From NCBI RefSeq assembly GCF_040515995.1, contig NZ_CP159485.1, positions 186,001-250,000 of the forward strand: a stretch of 64,000 nt of DNA. The letters are read 5' to 3'. Source of the DNA: Proteinivorax hydrogeniformans. Its GTDB lineage: Bacteria > Bacillota > Proteinivoracia > Proteinivoracales > Proteinivoracaceae. Positions 1-8,850 of the stretch are shown here, piece after piece. Within the stretch, counting starts at the first letter, position 1. Each line of letters starts with the position of its first letter. The notes under the pieces are model-generated. The model was not told the DNA's origin, did not search any database, and saw nothing but the letters and a program-made list of their open reading frames with translations. Both the position numbers and the translations under genes were made by a program.

Positions 1-416
1 AAAAGCAGTTTAGAAACTACTTTAAAGAAGCTAATAGACTACCAGGAGTTACTGGTGATAACTTACTTCAACTTCTAGAGCAAAGATTAGACAACGTTGT
101 TTTCCGTCTAGGTTTTGCAGCTTCTAGAGTGGAAGCTAGACAACTAGTTAACCACGGACATTTTTTAGTAAATGGCAAGAAAGTTAACATTCCTTCGTAC
201 CAAGTCCAGTCTGGAGATGTTATTGAGGTTAAAGAGAAAAGCAAAAATTCTCCTAGATTCAAGGAAATCAAGGAAATCGCTGCTACTCAAAACACCGTAG
301 CATGGTTAGAGAGGGACGTTGAGTCACTTTCAGGTAAAGTTGTAGCTGCTCCTAAGCGGGAAGACATCGATATGCCAATCGAAGAACACTTAATTGTAGA
401 GCTTTACTCTAGATAA
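1..416 (+). CDS. rpsD: 30S ribosomal protein S4, 5' end missing
   Basis: This is the C-terminal part of ribosomal protein S4, a 16S rRNA-binding protein that starts assembly of the small subunit. The frame is open from base 3 to the TAA at 414-416, and the true start lies before the window. The segment holds the S4 RNA-binding domain, visible as [31 protein letters not shown] and the end LIVELYSR. It lies 60 bp before rpoA, the usual alpha-operon order in Firmicutes. The ATG at 129 is internal and is not the start. Identification is secure. Confidence 0.97.
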   Translation, partial: KQFRNYFKEANRLPGVTGDNLLQLLEQRLDNVVFRLGFAASRVEARQLVNHGHFLVNGKKVNIPSYQVQSGDVIEVKEKSKNSPRFKEIKEIAATQNTVAWLERDVESLSGKVVAAPKREDIDMPIEEHLIVELYSR

Positions 417-476
417 GCTTAGTTAACTAGCAGCCCTCGAAAACTCCATATTTAATGAGAAAGGGAGGGTATAAAC

Positions 477-1424
477 TTGATAGAAATTGAAAAACCCACA
501 ATTGAATGCAAGAAAATTTCTGAAGACAATACCTATGGTGAATTTGTCGTAGAACCTTTAGAGAGGGGATACGGACATACATTAGGCAACTCTTTAAGAA
601 GAATTTTGATATCTTCTTTACCAGGCGCTGCTGTCACCAGTGTCAAAATTGAAGGAGTCCCCCATGAGTTCTCCACAATTAACGGTTTAAAAGAGGATAC
701 AACGGAGGTTGTGCTAAATCTTAAAGAACTTAGTCTTAAGATTCATAGTCAACAACCAAAAACGTTGCAGTTAAACTATGAAGGTTCTGGGGTAATCACA
801 GCGGGAGACATCACCGCTGACAGCGATGTAGAAATACTAAACCCAGACCATGTAATAGCTCATGCATCGGAAGGTACAAACCTAGCCATGGAGATTAACG
901 TAGCACCAGGGAGAGGCTATGTTCCTGCAGAGAAAAATGACATTGGCGATCAGCCTATCGGAGTAATAGCTGTTGACTCAATTTTTACTCCAATTAAAAA
1001 AGTTAAGTACTCTGTAGAAGATACACGAGTTGGTCAAATAACTAACTTTGATAAGTTGACCCTTGAGGTTTTAACCGATGGCAGTATCAGACCAGATGAA
1101 GCAATCAGTCTTGCTGCTAAAATCATGAATGAACATTTAGAGCTTTTTATCGATCTAACCCACACTGTAAGTGACATTGAGGTCATGGTGGAGAAAGAAG
1201 AAGATGAAAAGGAAAAAGTTTTCGAAATGCCAATCGAAGACCTAGAGTTCTCCGTTAGATCCTATAACTGTTTGAAACGAGCTGGTATCAACTATGTTGA
1301 GGAGCTAGTTCAAAAAAGTGAAGGCGACATGATGAAGGTTAGAAACCTTGGTAGGAAATCCTTAGAAGAAGTACACAAAAAACTTCAAGAACTAGGACTA
1401 TCCCTAAGAGAAGAGGATGAATAA
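477..1424 (+). CDS. rpoA: DNA-directed RNA polymerase subunit alpha
   Basis: RNA polymerase alpha subunit, 315 residues, normal family length. The N-terminal assembly domain shows [20 protein letters not shown] near residues 32-51. The C-terminal domain (about residues 250-312), which contacts UP elements and activators, shows [16 protein letters not shown] and [11 protein letters not shown]. The start is a TTG at 477, seven bases after an AGGGAGGG ribosome site; the next in-frame ATG lies far inside the gene. It sits between rpsD and rplQ, only 15 bp before the latter, so the three are co-transcribed. Confidence 0.98.
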   Translation: MIEIEKPTIECKKISEDNTYGEFVVEPLERGYGHTLGNSLRRILISSLPGAAVTSVKIEGVPHEFSTINGLKEDTTEVVLNLKELSLKIHSQQPKTLQLNYEGSGVITAGDITADSDVEILNPDHVIAHASEGTNLAMEINVAPGRGYVPAEKNDIGDQPIGVIAVDSIFTPIKKVKYSVEDTRVGQITNFDKLTLEVLTDGSIRPDEAISLAAKIMNEHLELFIDLTHTVSDIEVMVEKEEDEKEKVFEMPIEDLEFSVRSYNCLKRAGINYVEELVQKSEGDMMKVRNLGRKSLEEVHKKLQELGLSLREEDE

Positions 1425-1439
1425 AGGAGGGGATATTAG

Positions 1440-1778
1440 ATGGCACACAGCAAGTTTGGACGTACAACAAACCAAAGAAGAGCTTTATTACGAGGCTTAA
1501 CTACGTCTCTACTTAAAGAAGGAAGAATTACTACTACCGAAACCAAGGCTAAGAACATTCGTCCTTTAGTAGAGAAAATGATAACTCTTGGGAAACGTGG
1601 CGACCTACACGCTAGAAGACAAGCAGCAGCTTTTATTCTAGAAAAAGAAGTAGTAGCCAATCTGTTTAATGATATAGCTCCTAAATACGCCGAAAGAAAC
1701 GGTGGTTACACTAGGATTGTAAAAATTGGTCCTAGAAAAGGAGACGCAGCAGAACAAGTAATTATAGAGCTAGTTTAA
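1440..1778 (+). CDS. rplQ: 50S ribosomal protein L17
   Basis: Ribosomal protein L17, 112 residues, normal bacterial length. The N-terminus carries the family signature [15 protein letters not shown]-like sequence (here [15 protein letters not shown]) and [11 protein letters not shown]; the C-terminus ends VIIELV. The ATG follows an AAAGGAGGGG ribosome site. L17 lies at the end of the ribosomal alpha operon; a strong hairpin terminator follows before the ECF transporter genes. Confidence 0.98.
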   Translation: MAHSKFGRTTNQRRALLRGLTTSLLKEGRITTTETKAKNIRPLVEKMITLGKRGDLHARRQAAAFILEKEVVANLFNDIAPKYAERNGGYTRIVKIGPRKGDAAEQVIIELV

Positions 1779-1792
1779 CTAAAAGCTAAGTT

Positions 1793-1865
1793 GACAGGAC
1801 ATGGGGCAGTTAACGGTTATAATCGGAAACGGTTATAACCGATAACTGTTTTAGCCTGTCTTTTT
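1793..1865 (+). terminator. Rho-independent terminator after rplQ
   Basis: A long hairpin: outer arms GACAGG (1793-1798) and CCTGTC (1855-1860), inner arms CAGTTAACGGTTAT and ATAACCGATAACTG with one mismatch, followed by TTTTT. It separates rplQ from ecfA1. Confidence 0.85.
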
Positions 1866-1912
1866 AAATATTATGTAGCCAACTAAAATGGCTCCCAAAA
1901 GGGAGGTTAACC

Positions 1913-2743
1913 ATGGAACAAATAATACAAATCGAAAAATTATATCACTACTACAACAAAGACTCAGAAGATAAAGTCACTGCATTAAATGGAGTGTCTC
2001 TAACTATAGAGCAGGGAGAATTTGTCGTAATCATAGGCCATAATGGCTCTGGCAAATCAACCCTTGCAAAGCATTTAAACGGAATATTAGAACCCTCTAG
2101 TGGCTCGGTCACTATAGAGGGCGAAAAACTTACCAACGACAACTATTGGGACATAAGGCAAAAGGTAGGTCTAGTATTTCAAAACCCTGATAATCAGATA
2201 ATCGCCACAATGGTCGAAGAAGATGTTGCTTTTGGCCCTGAAAACTTAGGTCTTGATCAAGAAACTATTATTCAAAGAGTAGACGAATCACTTAAGCAAG
2301 TAGGTATGGAACGTTATCGCAACCACGCCCCTCACTTGCTATCTGGTGGACAAAAGCAAAGGATCGCCATAGCAGGAGTGCTAGCTATGCGTCCAAAATG
2401 TCTTGTATTAGACGAACCTACAGCAATGTTAGATCCAAAAGGCCGCAGAGAAGTTATGCAGACTGTAAAAAACTTAAATAAAAATGAGAAAATAACCGTC
2501 CTTCATATAACACATCACATGGACGAGGCTGCGTTAGCTGACCGAGTAATAGTGATGGAAAATGGCAACATAGTTATGGAAGGAAAGCCTAGGGAAATTT
2601 TTAGCCAGGTAGACAAGCTTCGTAACTTAAGTTTAGATGTCCCAATAGCTACAGAACTAGCCTATGACCTTAATAAAGAGGGATACGCTGTCCCAAATGA
2701 CATCACAACAATAGACGAGTTGGTGAACTATTTATGTCCATAG
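1913..2743 (+). CDS. ecfA1: Energy-coupling factor transporter ATPase EcfA1
   Basis: ATPase subunit of an energy-coupling-factor (vitamin/metal) transporter, 276 residues. ABC motifs are intact: Walker [10 protein letters not shown] at residues 42-50, signature LSGGQKQR near 143-150, Walker [10 protein letters not shown], and an H-loop in ITHHMDEA. The Q-loop region reads VFQNPDNQ, typical of EcfA1. The ATG follows GGGAGG. The last 10 bases overlap ecfA2, which implies translational coupling. The encoded A1-A2-T module is shared by several S components; one candidate S component is seen at 41.3 kb. Confidence 0.95.
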   Translation: MEQIIQIEKLYHYYNKDSEDKVTALNGVSLTIEQGEFVVIIGHNGSGKSTLAKHLNGILEPSSGSVTIEGEKLTNDNYWDIRQKVGLVFQNPDNQIIATMVEEDVAFGPENLGLDQETIIQRVDESLKQVGMERYRNHAPHLLSGGQKQRIAIAGVLAMRPKCLVLDEPTAMLDPKGRREVMQTVKNLNKNEKITVLHITHHMDEAALADRVIVMENGNIVMEGKPREIFSQVDKLRNLSLDVPIATELAYDLNKEGYAVPNDITTIDELVNYLCP

Positions 2744-3588
2744 AAATCAAAAACTTAAGTCATATCTACTCACCCAATACACCCTTTGAAGTGAAAGCTT
2801 TAGACAATGTAAACACGACGATATCCCATGGCGAATTTTTAGGAGTTATCGGTCATACAGGTTCTGGTAAGTCCACCTTAATCCAGCATTTAAACGGCCT
2901 GCTAAAGCCAACAAGAGGAACAATCACCGTAGACGGCCTTGACCTTACATCTTCCAACACCAAGCTAAGAGAGGTGCGAAAAAAAGTTGGCCTTGTTTTT
3001 CAGTACCCTGAACACCAACTATTTGAAGAAAACGTATCTTTGGACGTAGCCTTTGGACCTAAAAACCTCGGAGTAACAGAAGCTGAAGCGATCGAACGGG
3101 CTAAAAAAGCTCTACATTGGGTAAACCTTGACTATGAACAAGTTAAAAATCGCTCACCTTTTGAACTTTCTGGAGGCCAAATGCGAAGAGTTGCTTTGGC
3201 AGGAGTGCTAGCTATGGAGCCTAAATATCTAATCTTAGATGAACCCACTGCCGGTTTAGATCCAAAAGGAAGAGAGGAGATTTTAGGCAAAGTAAAGCAG
3301 CTACACAAAGAACTAAATCTAACAATTATTTTGGTATCTCACAGCATGGACGAGATAGGAAAACTAGTGGACAGAATAATTGTGATGGATAAATCAAAGA
3401 TTTTTATCGACGATACACCCAAGCAAGTTTTTGCCAAAAGGAAAGAGCTAATAAACCTAGGGCTCGGGGTGCCAGAAGTCACAAACCTAGCTGTAAAACT
3501 GCATCAAAAAGGCATAGACATCGACCCATCTATATACACAACCAAAGACATAAAAAAAGAACTACGTAAGCTTTTAGGGGGTGCCTAA
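2734..3588 (+). CDS. ecfA2: Energy-coupling factor transporter ATPase EcfA2
   Basis: Second ATPase of the ECF module, 284 residues. Walker [10 protein letters not shown] lies at residues 40-48, the Q-loop is [12 protein letters not shown] (EcfA2-like), the signature LSGGQMRR and Walker [10 protein letters not shown] follow, and the H-loop is in VSHSMDEI. The start overlaps the end of ecfA1 by 10 bp. It pairs with EcfA1 on the cytoplasmic side of EcfT. All catalytic motifs are present. Confidence 0.95.
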   Translation: MSIEIKNLSHIYSPNTPFEVKALDNVNTTISHGEFLGVIGHTGSGKSTLIQHLNGLLKPTRGTITVDGLDLTSSNTKLREVRKKVGLVFQYPEHQLFEENVSLDVAFGPKNLGVTEAEAIERAKKALHWVNLDYEQVKNRSPFELSGGQMRRVALAGVLAMEPKYLILDEPTAGLDPKGREEILGKVKQLHKELNLTIILVSHSMDEIGKLVDRIIVMDKSKIFIDDTPKQVFAKRKELINLGLGVPEVTNLAVKLHQKGIDIDPSIYTTKDIKKELRKLLGGA

Positions 3589-3589
3589 T

Positions 3590-4396
3590 GTGAGTATTCT
3601 TAAAAACATAACTATAGGTCAATACTACCCTGGTAGATCTTATGTTCATAATCTTGACCCCCGTTTAAAACTGATGGCAACTCTTACCCTAATTGTAGCA
3701 CTATTTTTTGTCGACACCTTTATAGGCTATATACCAATGATAGTCCTACTATTTTTAACAGTAAAATCATCTAAGATTCCTGTTAAAATGGTGCTAAAAG
3801 GTCTAAAACCTTTGTGGTTTTTAATTACTTTTACTTTAGTTTTACACATATTTTTTACATCAGGTGGAAGAACCCTTTTTTCTATCTGGAGAATCACTAT
3901 AGAAAGTGCTGGTGTATATCAAGGGTTTTTTATGGCCAGTCGCCTCGCCCTATTAGTTATTAACACTTCTATTTTAACGTTAACAACCTCACCAATCGCC
4001 TTAACTGATGCCATCGAAAGCTTGCTCTTTCCCTTTCGTAAAATAGGCGTGCCTGCCCATGAGCTTGCTATGATGATGACTATAGCACTTCGATTTATTC
4101 CCACCTTGCTCGAAGAAACAGATAAAATAATGAAAGCTCAAATGGCTAGGGGTGCTGACTTTGAAAGCGGAAATATCCTTAAAAGAGCCAAGGCTTTAGT
4201 GCCGCTATTAGTTCCACTTTTTATCAGCGCCTTTAGAAGAGCTGATGACTTGGCAATGGCTATGGAATCAAGATGCTACCGTGGTGGCGAAGGTAGGACA
4301 AAAATGAAAGCTTTAAAAGCAACAGCAAAGGATTATTATCCTTTCGTAGGTGCAATCCTATTACTAATCCTTATAATAATAATCCCGTTCTTTTAG
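3590..4396 (+). CDS. ecfT: Energy-coupling factor transporter transmembrane protein EcfT
   Basis: Membrane scaffold subunit of the ECF transporter, about 268 residues with five or six hydrophobic segments. The family signature LDPRLKL lies near the N-terminus, and the coupling region shows MARGADF (the A-R-G box) and AMESRCYRGG. I place the start at GTG 3590 because an AGGGGG ribosome site lies about 8 bases before it; a GTG at 3581 is in frame but overlaps that site. It begins one base after the ecfA2 stop. Confidence 0.93.
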   Translation: MSILKNITIGQYYPGRSYVHNLDPRLKLMATLTLIVALFFVDTFIGYIPMIVLLFLTVKSSKIPVKMVLKGLKPLWFLITFTLVLHIFFTSGGRTLFSIWRITIESAGVYQGFFMASRLALLVINTSILTLTTSPIALTDAIESLLFPFRKIGVPAHELAMMMTIALRFIPTLLEETDKIMKAQMARGADFESGNILKRAKALVPLLVPLFISAFRRADDLAMAMESRCYRGGEGRTKMKALKATAKDYYPFVGAILLLILIIIIPFF

Positions 4397-4405
4397 GTGG
4401 TGCTG

Positions 4406-5149
4406 ATGTATAATACTAAACTAGTCATCGAGTATGACGGAACTAATTATAATGGTTTTCAAATACAGAGCAAAACTAAAAACCAAACTATTCAAGGACA
4501 CCTTGAGAGAGTTATCCACACCCTATATGGAGAAAAGATAAAAAGCATAATATGCAGCAGGACAGATAAGGGAGTACACGCTAAAGGCCAGGTAATAAAC
4601 TTTCATCACAGCAAAGATAAGTTCGAAAACTACACTTTAATAAAGGCGATGAATGCAAACCTACCCTTAGATATAAGGGTGCTTGACGCTGAAATAGTGG
4701 ACTTAAACTTTCATAGCAGATATCATGCTAAGGGCAAGACATACAGTTATTTGATAGACAATTCAGTTGCTCATCGCCCCTTGTGGATGAAATACTCTCA
4801 TCACATACCTCACCCTTTAGATGTAAAAGCCATGCAAAAAGCATCAACCTATCTTTTAGGAACCCACGACTTTACCTCTTTTAAAGGCAGAAAAGGTGTT
4901 ACCAAATCACCAATTAGAACTCTTTATAACATCGACACAAACGCAAAAGACAGGTACATTACTTTCACAATAGAAGGTAACGGATTTTTGTACAACATGG
5001 TAAGGATAATCGTAGGAACACTAATTATAGTAGGCAGGGGTCAACTCCAGTCACATGAGGTTTATGAGATATTAAAACAAAAAGATAGGTCTTTTGCAGG
5101 ACCTACAGCACCAGCACATGGTCTAATACTAGAAAAAGTTTATTACTAG
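4406..5149 (+). CDS. truA: tRNA pseudouridine(38-40) synthase TruA
   Basis: TruA converts uridines 38-40 of the tRNA anticodon arm to pseudouridine. The protein shows the N-terminal IEYDGTNYNGFQIQ and the catalytic aspartate in SRTDKGVHAKGQ. Later conserved parts are SYLIDN, DFTSFKG and GNGFLYNMVRIIVGT. I choose ATG 4406, five bases after AGGTGG; two GTG codons at 4397/4400 are in frame but fall on the ribosome site. It follows ecfT by 9 bp and precedes rplM, the standard Firmicutes order. Confidence 0.96.
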   Translation: MYNTKLVIEYDGTNYNGFQIQSKTKNQTIQGHLERVIHTLYGEKIKSIICSRTDKGVHAKGQVINFHHSKDKFENYTLIKAMNANLPLDIRVLDAEIVDLNFHSRYHAKGKTYSYLIDNSVAHRPLWMKYSHHIPHPLDVKAMQKASTYLLGTHDFTSFKGRKGVTKSPIRTLYNIDTNAKDRYITFTIEGNGFLYNMVRIIVGTLIIVGRGQLQSHEVYEILKQKDRSFAGPTAPAHGLILEKVYY

Positions 5150-5161
5150 GGGCTAGGATAC

Positions 5162-5190
5162 TTGACATTAAAAAAGAATTATACTAAAAT
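5162..5190 (+). promoter_or_regulatory. SigA-type promoter for rplM-rpsI
   Basis: TTGACA (5162-5167), a 17-bp spacer and TAAAAT (5185-5190), just after truA. It would start transcription near 5197, giving a ~70-nt leader ahead of rplM. Confidence 0.6.
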
Positions 5191-5196
5191 TATTAG

Positions 5197-5268
5197 AGTA
5201 TGTATAATTCCATTAGCCCCGGAATTACTCATATCATATCGAAGTTAAAATCAAGGAGGGAAACACCC
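5197..5268 (+). promoter_or_regulatory. Probable L13 ribosomal-protein leader
   Basis: The short untranslated leader of rplM-rpsI contains a perfect 7-bp hairpin, TAATTCC (5205-5211) and GGAATTA (5221-5227), with a 9-base loop, followed by the rplM ribosome site. Firmicutes commonly carry an autoregulatory L13 leader at this place. Position and hairpin fit that; I could not test a covariance model. Confidence 0.45.
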
Positions 5269-5721
5269 ATGCGTACAACCTTCATGGCAAAAGCCAACGA
5301 AGTTGAAAGAAAATGGTACATTGTTGACGCTGAAGGTCAAACCCTAGGTAGATTAGCTAGTGAAGTTGCTAGCATCCTAAGGGGTAAACATAAAGCTATT
5401 TACACTCCAAACGTTGACACTGGAGATTTTGTAGTTATTATCAACGCTGACAAAGCAGTTTTAACAGGTAAGAAACTAGAGCAAAAAATTTATTACAAGC
5501 ACTCTCAATTCCCAGGTGGCCTTAAAAAGACTACTGCTGGCCAAATGATGGATGAGAAACCAGAAAGAGCACTATACCTTGCTGTTAAAGGCATGCTACC
5601 TCATAACAAACTAGGTAGTGCTATGCTTAAAAAGCTAAGAGTATACAGGGGTCAAGAACACCCCCACGAAGCCCAAATGCCAGTTGAGTGGCAATTACGT
5701 GGAAGTAGAAAGGGGGAATAG
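5269..5721 (+). CDS. rplM: 50S ribosomal protein L13
   Basis: Ribosomal protein L13, 150 residues. Conserved parts are [35 protein letters not shown] and [12 protein letters not shown]. The start is ATG 5269, eight bases after AAGGAGGG; the frame is open further upstream (to 5200) but that stretch is the leader hairpin and not protein. The rpsI gene begins 3 bp after the stop. Confidence 0.97.
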   Translation: MRTTFMAKANEVERKWYIVDAEGQTLGRLASEVASILRGKHKAIYTPNVDTGDFVVIINADKAVLTGKKLEQKIYYKHSQFPGGLKKTTAGQMMDEKPERALYLAVKGMLPHNKLGSAMLKKLRVYRGQEHPHEAQMPVEWQLRGSRKGE

Positions 5722-5724
5722 CAG

Positions 5725-6120
5725 ATGGCAAAAGTACAATTTTTAGGAACCGGACGTCGTAAAAAGTCAGTTGCTAGAGTTAGATTAATTCCTGGCGAAG
5801 GAAAAATCATGATCAACAATAGAGATATGGACGCTTACTTTGGAGGACTAGATACATTAAAACTTATCGTAAAACAGCCTCTAGAAGCTACTGAGCTACT
5901 AGGTAAGTATGATGTATTCGTAAACGTTGACGGTGGTGGAATTTCTGGCCAAGCTGGTGCTATCCGTCATGGTGTGGCAAGAGCTCTACTTAATGCAGCT
6001 CCAGAAACCAGACCAACTCTTAAAAAAGCAGGCTTCTTAACAAGGGACCCAAGAATGGTAGAGAGAAAGAAATACGGCTTGAAAAAAGCTCGTCGTGCTC
6101 CACAATTCTCCAAGCGTTAA
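5725..6120 (+). CDS. rpsI: 30S ribosomal protein S9
   Basis: Ribosomal protein S9, 131 residues, whose tail reaches into the P-site. The N-terminus reads [16 protein letters not shown]; the middle shows [19 protein letters not shown]; the C-terminus carries the signature [17 protein letters not shown]. It is the second gene of the rplM-rpsI operon and is followed by a perfect terminator. Confidence 0.98.
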   Translation: MAKVQFLGTGRRKKSVARVRLIPGEGKIMINNRDMDAYFGGLDTLKLIVKQPLEATELLGKYDVFVNVDGGGISGQAGAIRHGVARALLNAAPETRPTLKKAGFLTRDPRMVERKKYGLKKARRAPQFSKR

Positions 6121-6135
6121 GAAAATCTTATCCAC

Positions 6136-6170
6136 AAAACTTCTGTGTATATTACACAGAAGTTTTTTTT
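6136..6170 (+). terminator. Rho-independent terminator after rpsI
   Basis: Perfect 14-bp stem (6136-6149 with 6153-6166), 3-base loop and a run of T. The 150 bp from here to cwlD are AT-rich with no other feature that I can support. Confidence 0.93.
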
Positions 6171-6320
6171 ATACCCTACTTTACATCCGTAAACTACTAT
6201 TTATCCACAAACTACCCACAAAATGAACAGCCAACTATTTAATAGAAATAAAAACGATCTTCACCACATAAAATAAAATTAAGGTAGTCCACATCTACAT
6301 ACAGGAAGGAGAAAATATAT

Positions 6321-7034
6321 ATGAGATTTGTCATTTATAACCCCAAAGCCATAGCAAAGAGAATATCAGTAGTTATATCTGCATTATTACTACTTTTAAT
6401 AATATCGTTTACTGTAGATATCCCTACGATATCCCCAGCTGTGGGGTCAAATTCTATAAACAAAAGTACAATCGGTATTGATGCTGGGCACGGAGGCTAC
6501 GATGCCGGTGCCAACATAGATGGCGTGCTAGAAAAGGATATAAATCTAAACATTGCTTTAAAGCTAGAAGAAGTACTTTTAGCTAATGGCTATAACGTGG
6601 TTATGACTAGGAGAGAAGATAAGGATTTTTTACAAGAAGTATCTGGCCCCAAAAAGAAGCAGGACTTTGCAAACAGAAAAAAAATTCTAACCGCTCAACC
6701 TGTGGATATAATAGTTAGTATTCATGTAAATAGCTTTCCATCCTCTAAATGGAGTGGAGCTCAAGTATTTTATGACAGAGAAAACCCAGAAGGAAAAAAG
6801 CTAGCCCAGTCTATCCAAGATAGCATAATAGAGACATTACAAAATACCAATAGAGATATAGCTACCCAAGACCATTTTATAACCCGCGAGTTTGAACAAC
6901 CATCAGTAATTGTAGAAACAGGCTTTATAAGTAATCCACAAGAAAGAAAAAATTTAGAAGATCCTAATTATCAGTACAAGCTGGTATGGGCTATTTACAG
7001 TGGGATAATGAACTATCAGAAAAGCTTAAAATAA
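6321..7034 (+). CDS. cwlD: N-acetylmuramoyl-L-alanine amidase CwlD
   Basis: Cell-wall amidase of the Amidase_3 family, 237 residues. A single N-terminal hydrophobic segment (about residues 15-33) directs it across the membrane. Zinc-site motifs are GIDAGHGGYDAGA (about 51-63), the second glutamate in VLEKDIN, VSIHVNS and the catalytic glutamate in VIVETGFISN. CwlD in spore formers makes muramic delta-lactam of the cortex; this is the family role and suggests, but does not prove, sporulation here. The position after rpsI is typical for Clostridia and Bacilli. Confidence 0.9.
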   Translation: MRFVIYNPKAIAKRISVVISALLLLLIISFTVDIPTISPAVGSNSINKSTIGIDAGHGGYDAGANIDGVLEKDINLNIALKLEEVLLANGYNVVMTRREDKDFLQEVSGPKKKQDFANRKKILTAQPVDIIVSIHVNSFPSSKWSGAQVFYDRENPEGKKLAQSIQDSIIETLQNTNRDIATQDHFITREFEQPSVIVETGFISNPQERKNLEDPNYQYKLVWAIYSGIMNYQKSLK

Positions 7035-7115
7035 TACTTTTAAAACTAAAAGAGGCTGTGACATCTCTAGCCAAAACCTCCTGCCTAAGCTATAATCATA
7101 GTGGGGGTGATTTAA

Positions 7116-8654
7116 GTGGATACAAAACTATTTGCTAAATATGTGCCTTACACCATAACGTCCGCCAAAGGAGATGTTATTTACTCCTCTCCTGCTATTG
7201 AACAGGTTTCTACAAAGTATAACCAATCTACATATGCATACCAGCTACCCGAGGGTAAAGTACTAACAATCTACACCTCAGAAGGAATAGACGATGTAAT
7301 AAAACACAATATAAAACAAATCCTAGACTCCATAAATGAAGGAATACATATAGTTAACGCACAAGGAGAAACAATATTTTATAACCCAATGATGGCTGAG
7401 ATGGAAGGGATAGGAGCACATGAAGTGTTAAATAAAAAGGTGTTAGCAATGTTTCCCTCCCTTACTCCAGAAACTAGCACTATCCATAAGGTGCTTAAAA
7501 GTAAAGAAGCGATGTATGACCAATTACAAAGCTATACAAACTATAAAGGCCGGGGCATCACAACTATAAACTCTACCTTCCCTTTATATAACTCAGATGA
7601 ATTTGTGGGAGTGCTAGAGGTATCAAAAAACATCACAAGACTAAAAGAACTGTCAGAAAAGGTTATTGACCTTCAACAAAAGCTCTACCCGTCAAACGGT
7701 TCTAAAAAAAAGAAAAAAAGGTGGTACACATTTGACGATATTGTAGGTGAGGAGAAAAGCTTTAAAGAAACCATTGAACATGCTAAAAAAGCGGCAGGAT
7801 CTAATTCCCATGTGCTAATTTACGGTGAGACAGGCACTGGAAAAGAACTGTTTGCCCAAAGCATTCATTCCGAAAGCAGTAGAAAAACCAAACCCTTTAT
7901 CGCCCAAAACTGTGCAGCGTTACCAGAAGGACTATTAGAAGGTATACTCTTTGGCACAGTAAGGGGAAGTTTTACAGGAGCTACCGATAGACCCGGACTA
8001 TTTGAGCAAGCTAACGGAGGAACCCTTTTACTAGATGAGCTTAACTCCATGGGTTTTGATCTTCAGGCAAAGCTTTTGAGAGTCCTGCAAGACGGCAAAA
8101 TAAGGCCGGTTGGCGCCACAAAAGAAATAGATGTAGATGTCCGGATAATAGCTACCACCAACGGCGACCCTCACCAAAGCATATTAGAAAAAAAAATCAG
8201 GGAAGACCTTTACTATAGATTAGCAGTAGTTAATATAGAAATCCCTCCTCTAAGACATCGCAAAAAAGACATACCTGTGTTAACCCAGCATTTTCTACAA
8301 AAATATCAGCAAAAGTTTGGGCTAACCAATCTGCATATAGAAAGCGATGTAGAAGAAACTCTGCTCCACTATGGCTGGCCAGGTAATGTTCGAGAACTAG
8401 AACATATAATAGAGGGAGCAGTAAATCTAATTGATGAAGATAACACAATAAAGACTATACACCTGCCAAAATTTTTGCAGGGTAGCTGGTCCACTCTACA
8501 GCAGTCAACGCTACCAAAACAAGTTGCAGATTTTGAAAAAAACATCATATCCCAAGCTTACTATGCTTGTAATAGAAATATCAGCAAGACTGCCCAGAAA
8601 CTAGGTGTTTCGCGGCAAAGTTTACAATACAAAATAAAAAAATATGGAGTATAA
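7116..8654 (+). CDS. RocR-like sigma-54-dependent transcriptional activator
   Basis: Enhancer-binding protein, 512 residues. A PAS-like sensor lies around residues 65-175 (NEGIHIVNAQGETIFYNP). The AAA+ domain follows with Walker A GETGTGKE, the sigma-54 contact loop as GSFTGA (usual form GAFTGA), Walker B GTLLLDELN and the arginine-finger region. The C-terminus is a Fis-type helix-turn-helix, ISKTAQKLGVSRQSLQYKI. The segment FGTVRGSFTGATDRPGLFEQ closely resembles RocR, the arginine/ornithine activator of Bacillus. It starts at GTG 7116 after GGGGGTGA. The next operon, for ornithine oxidation, has a sigma-54 promoter, so this is its probable regulator. Confidence 0.88.
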   Translation: MDTKLFAKYVPYTITSAKGDVIYSSPAIEQVSTKYNQSTYAYQLPEGKVLTIYTSEGIDDVIKHNIKQILDSINEGIHIVNAQGETIFYNPMMAEMEGIGAHEVLNKKVLAMFPSLTPETSTIHKVLKSKEAMYDQLQSYTNYKGRGITTINSTFPLYNSDEFVGVLEVSKNITRLKELSEKVIDLQQKLYPSNGSKKKKKRWYTFDDIVGEEKSFKETIEHAKKAAGSNSHVLIYGETGTGKELFAQSIHSESSRKTKPFIAQNCAALPEGLLEGILFGTVRGSFTGATDRPGLFEQANGGTLLLDELNSMGFDLQAKLLRVLQDGKIRPVGATKEIDVDVRIIATTNGDPHQSILEKKIREDLYYRLAVVNIEIPPLRHRKKDIPVLTQHFLQKYQQKFGLTNLHIESDVEETLLHYGWPGNVRELEHIIEGAVNLIDEDNTIKTIHLPKFLQGSWSTLQQSTLPKQVADFEKNIISQAYYACNRNISKTAQKLGVSRQSLQYKIKKYGV

Positions 8655-8686
8655 TTTGCACCTTAACTTAGGTGCAAATTTTTTTT
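8653..8686 (+). terminator. Terminator after the sigma-54 activator gene
   Basis: Perfect 10-bp stem AATTTGCACC (8653-8662) and GGTGCAAATT (8671-8680), 8-base loop, then TTTTTT. It insulates the activator gene from the ornithine operon. Confidence 0.9.
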
Positions 8687-8697
8687 ACACCCAAATA

Positions 8698-8711
8698 GCA
8701 AAATATTTTGC
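8698..8711. promoter_or_regulatory. Candidate upstream activator site (14-bp palindrome)
   Basis: GCAAAATATTTTGC is a perfect palindrome 82 bp before the -24 element of the ord promoter. Distance and dyad symmetry are what a sigma-54 activator with a Fis-type domain would use. From memory it resembles RocR sites of Bacillus; this was not checked against data. Confidence 0.6.
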
Positions 8712-8792
8712 GTTTTAACTATTTTTATAATGTAACAAGAATAAAATAGCTTGAGAAACCTATATTAATAGGGATTGCTAATATACTTAAAT

Positions 8793-8808
8793 TTGGCATA
8801 CATTTTGC
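8793..8808 (+). promoter_or_regulatory. Sigma-54 (-24/-12) promoter of the ornithine operon
   Basis: TTGGCAT (8793-8799) and TTGC (8805-8808) have exactly 10 bases between the invariant GG and GC. The site lies about 40 bp before the start of ord. It matches the TGGCAC-N5-TTGC consensus at all but one of the strongly conserved bases. Confidence 0.85.
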
Positions 8809-8850
8809 ATAATATTAAAACAAATACAAATATAAAAGGAGTGGGAATTT

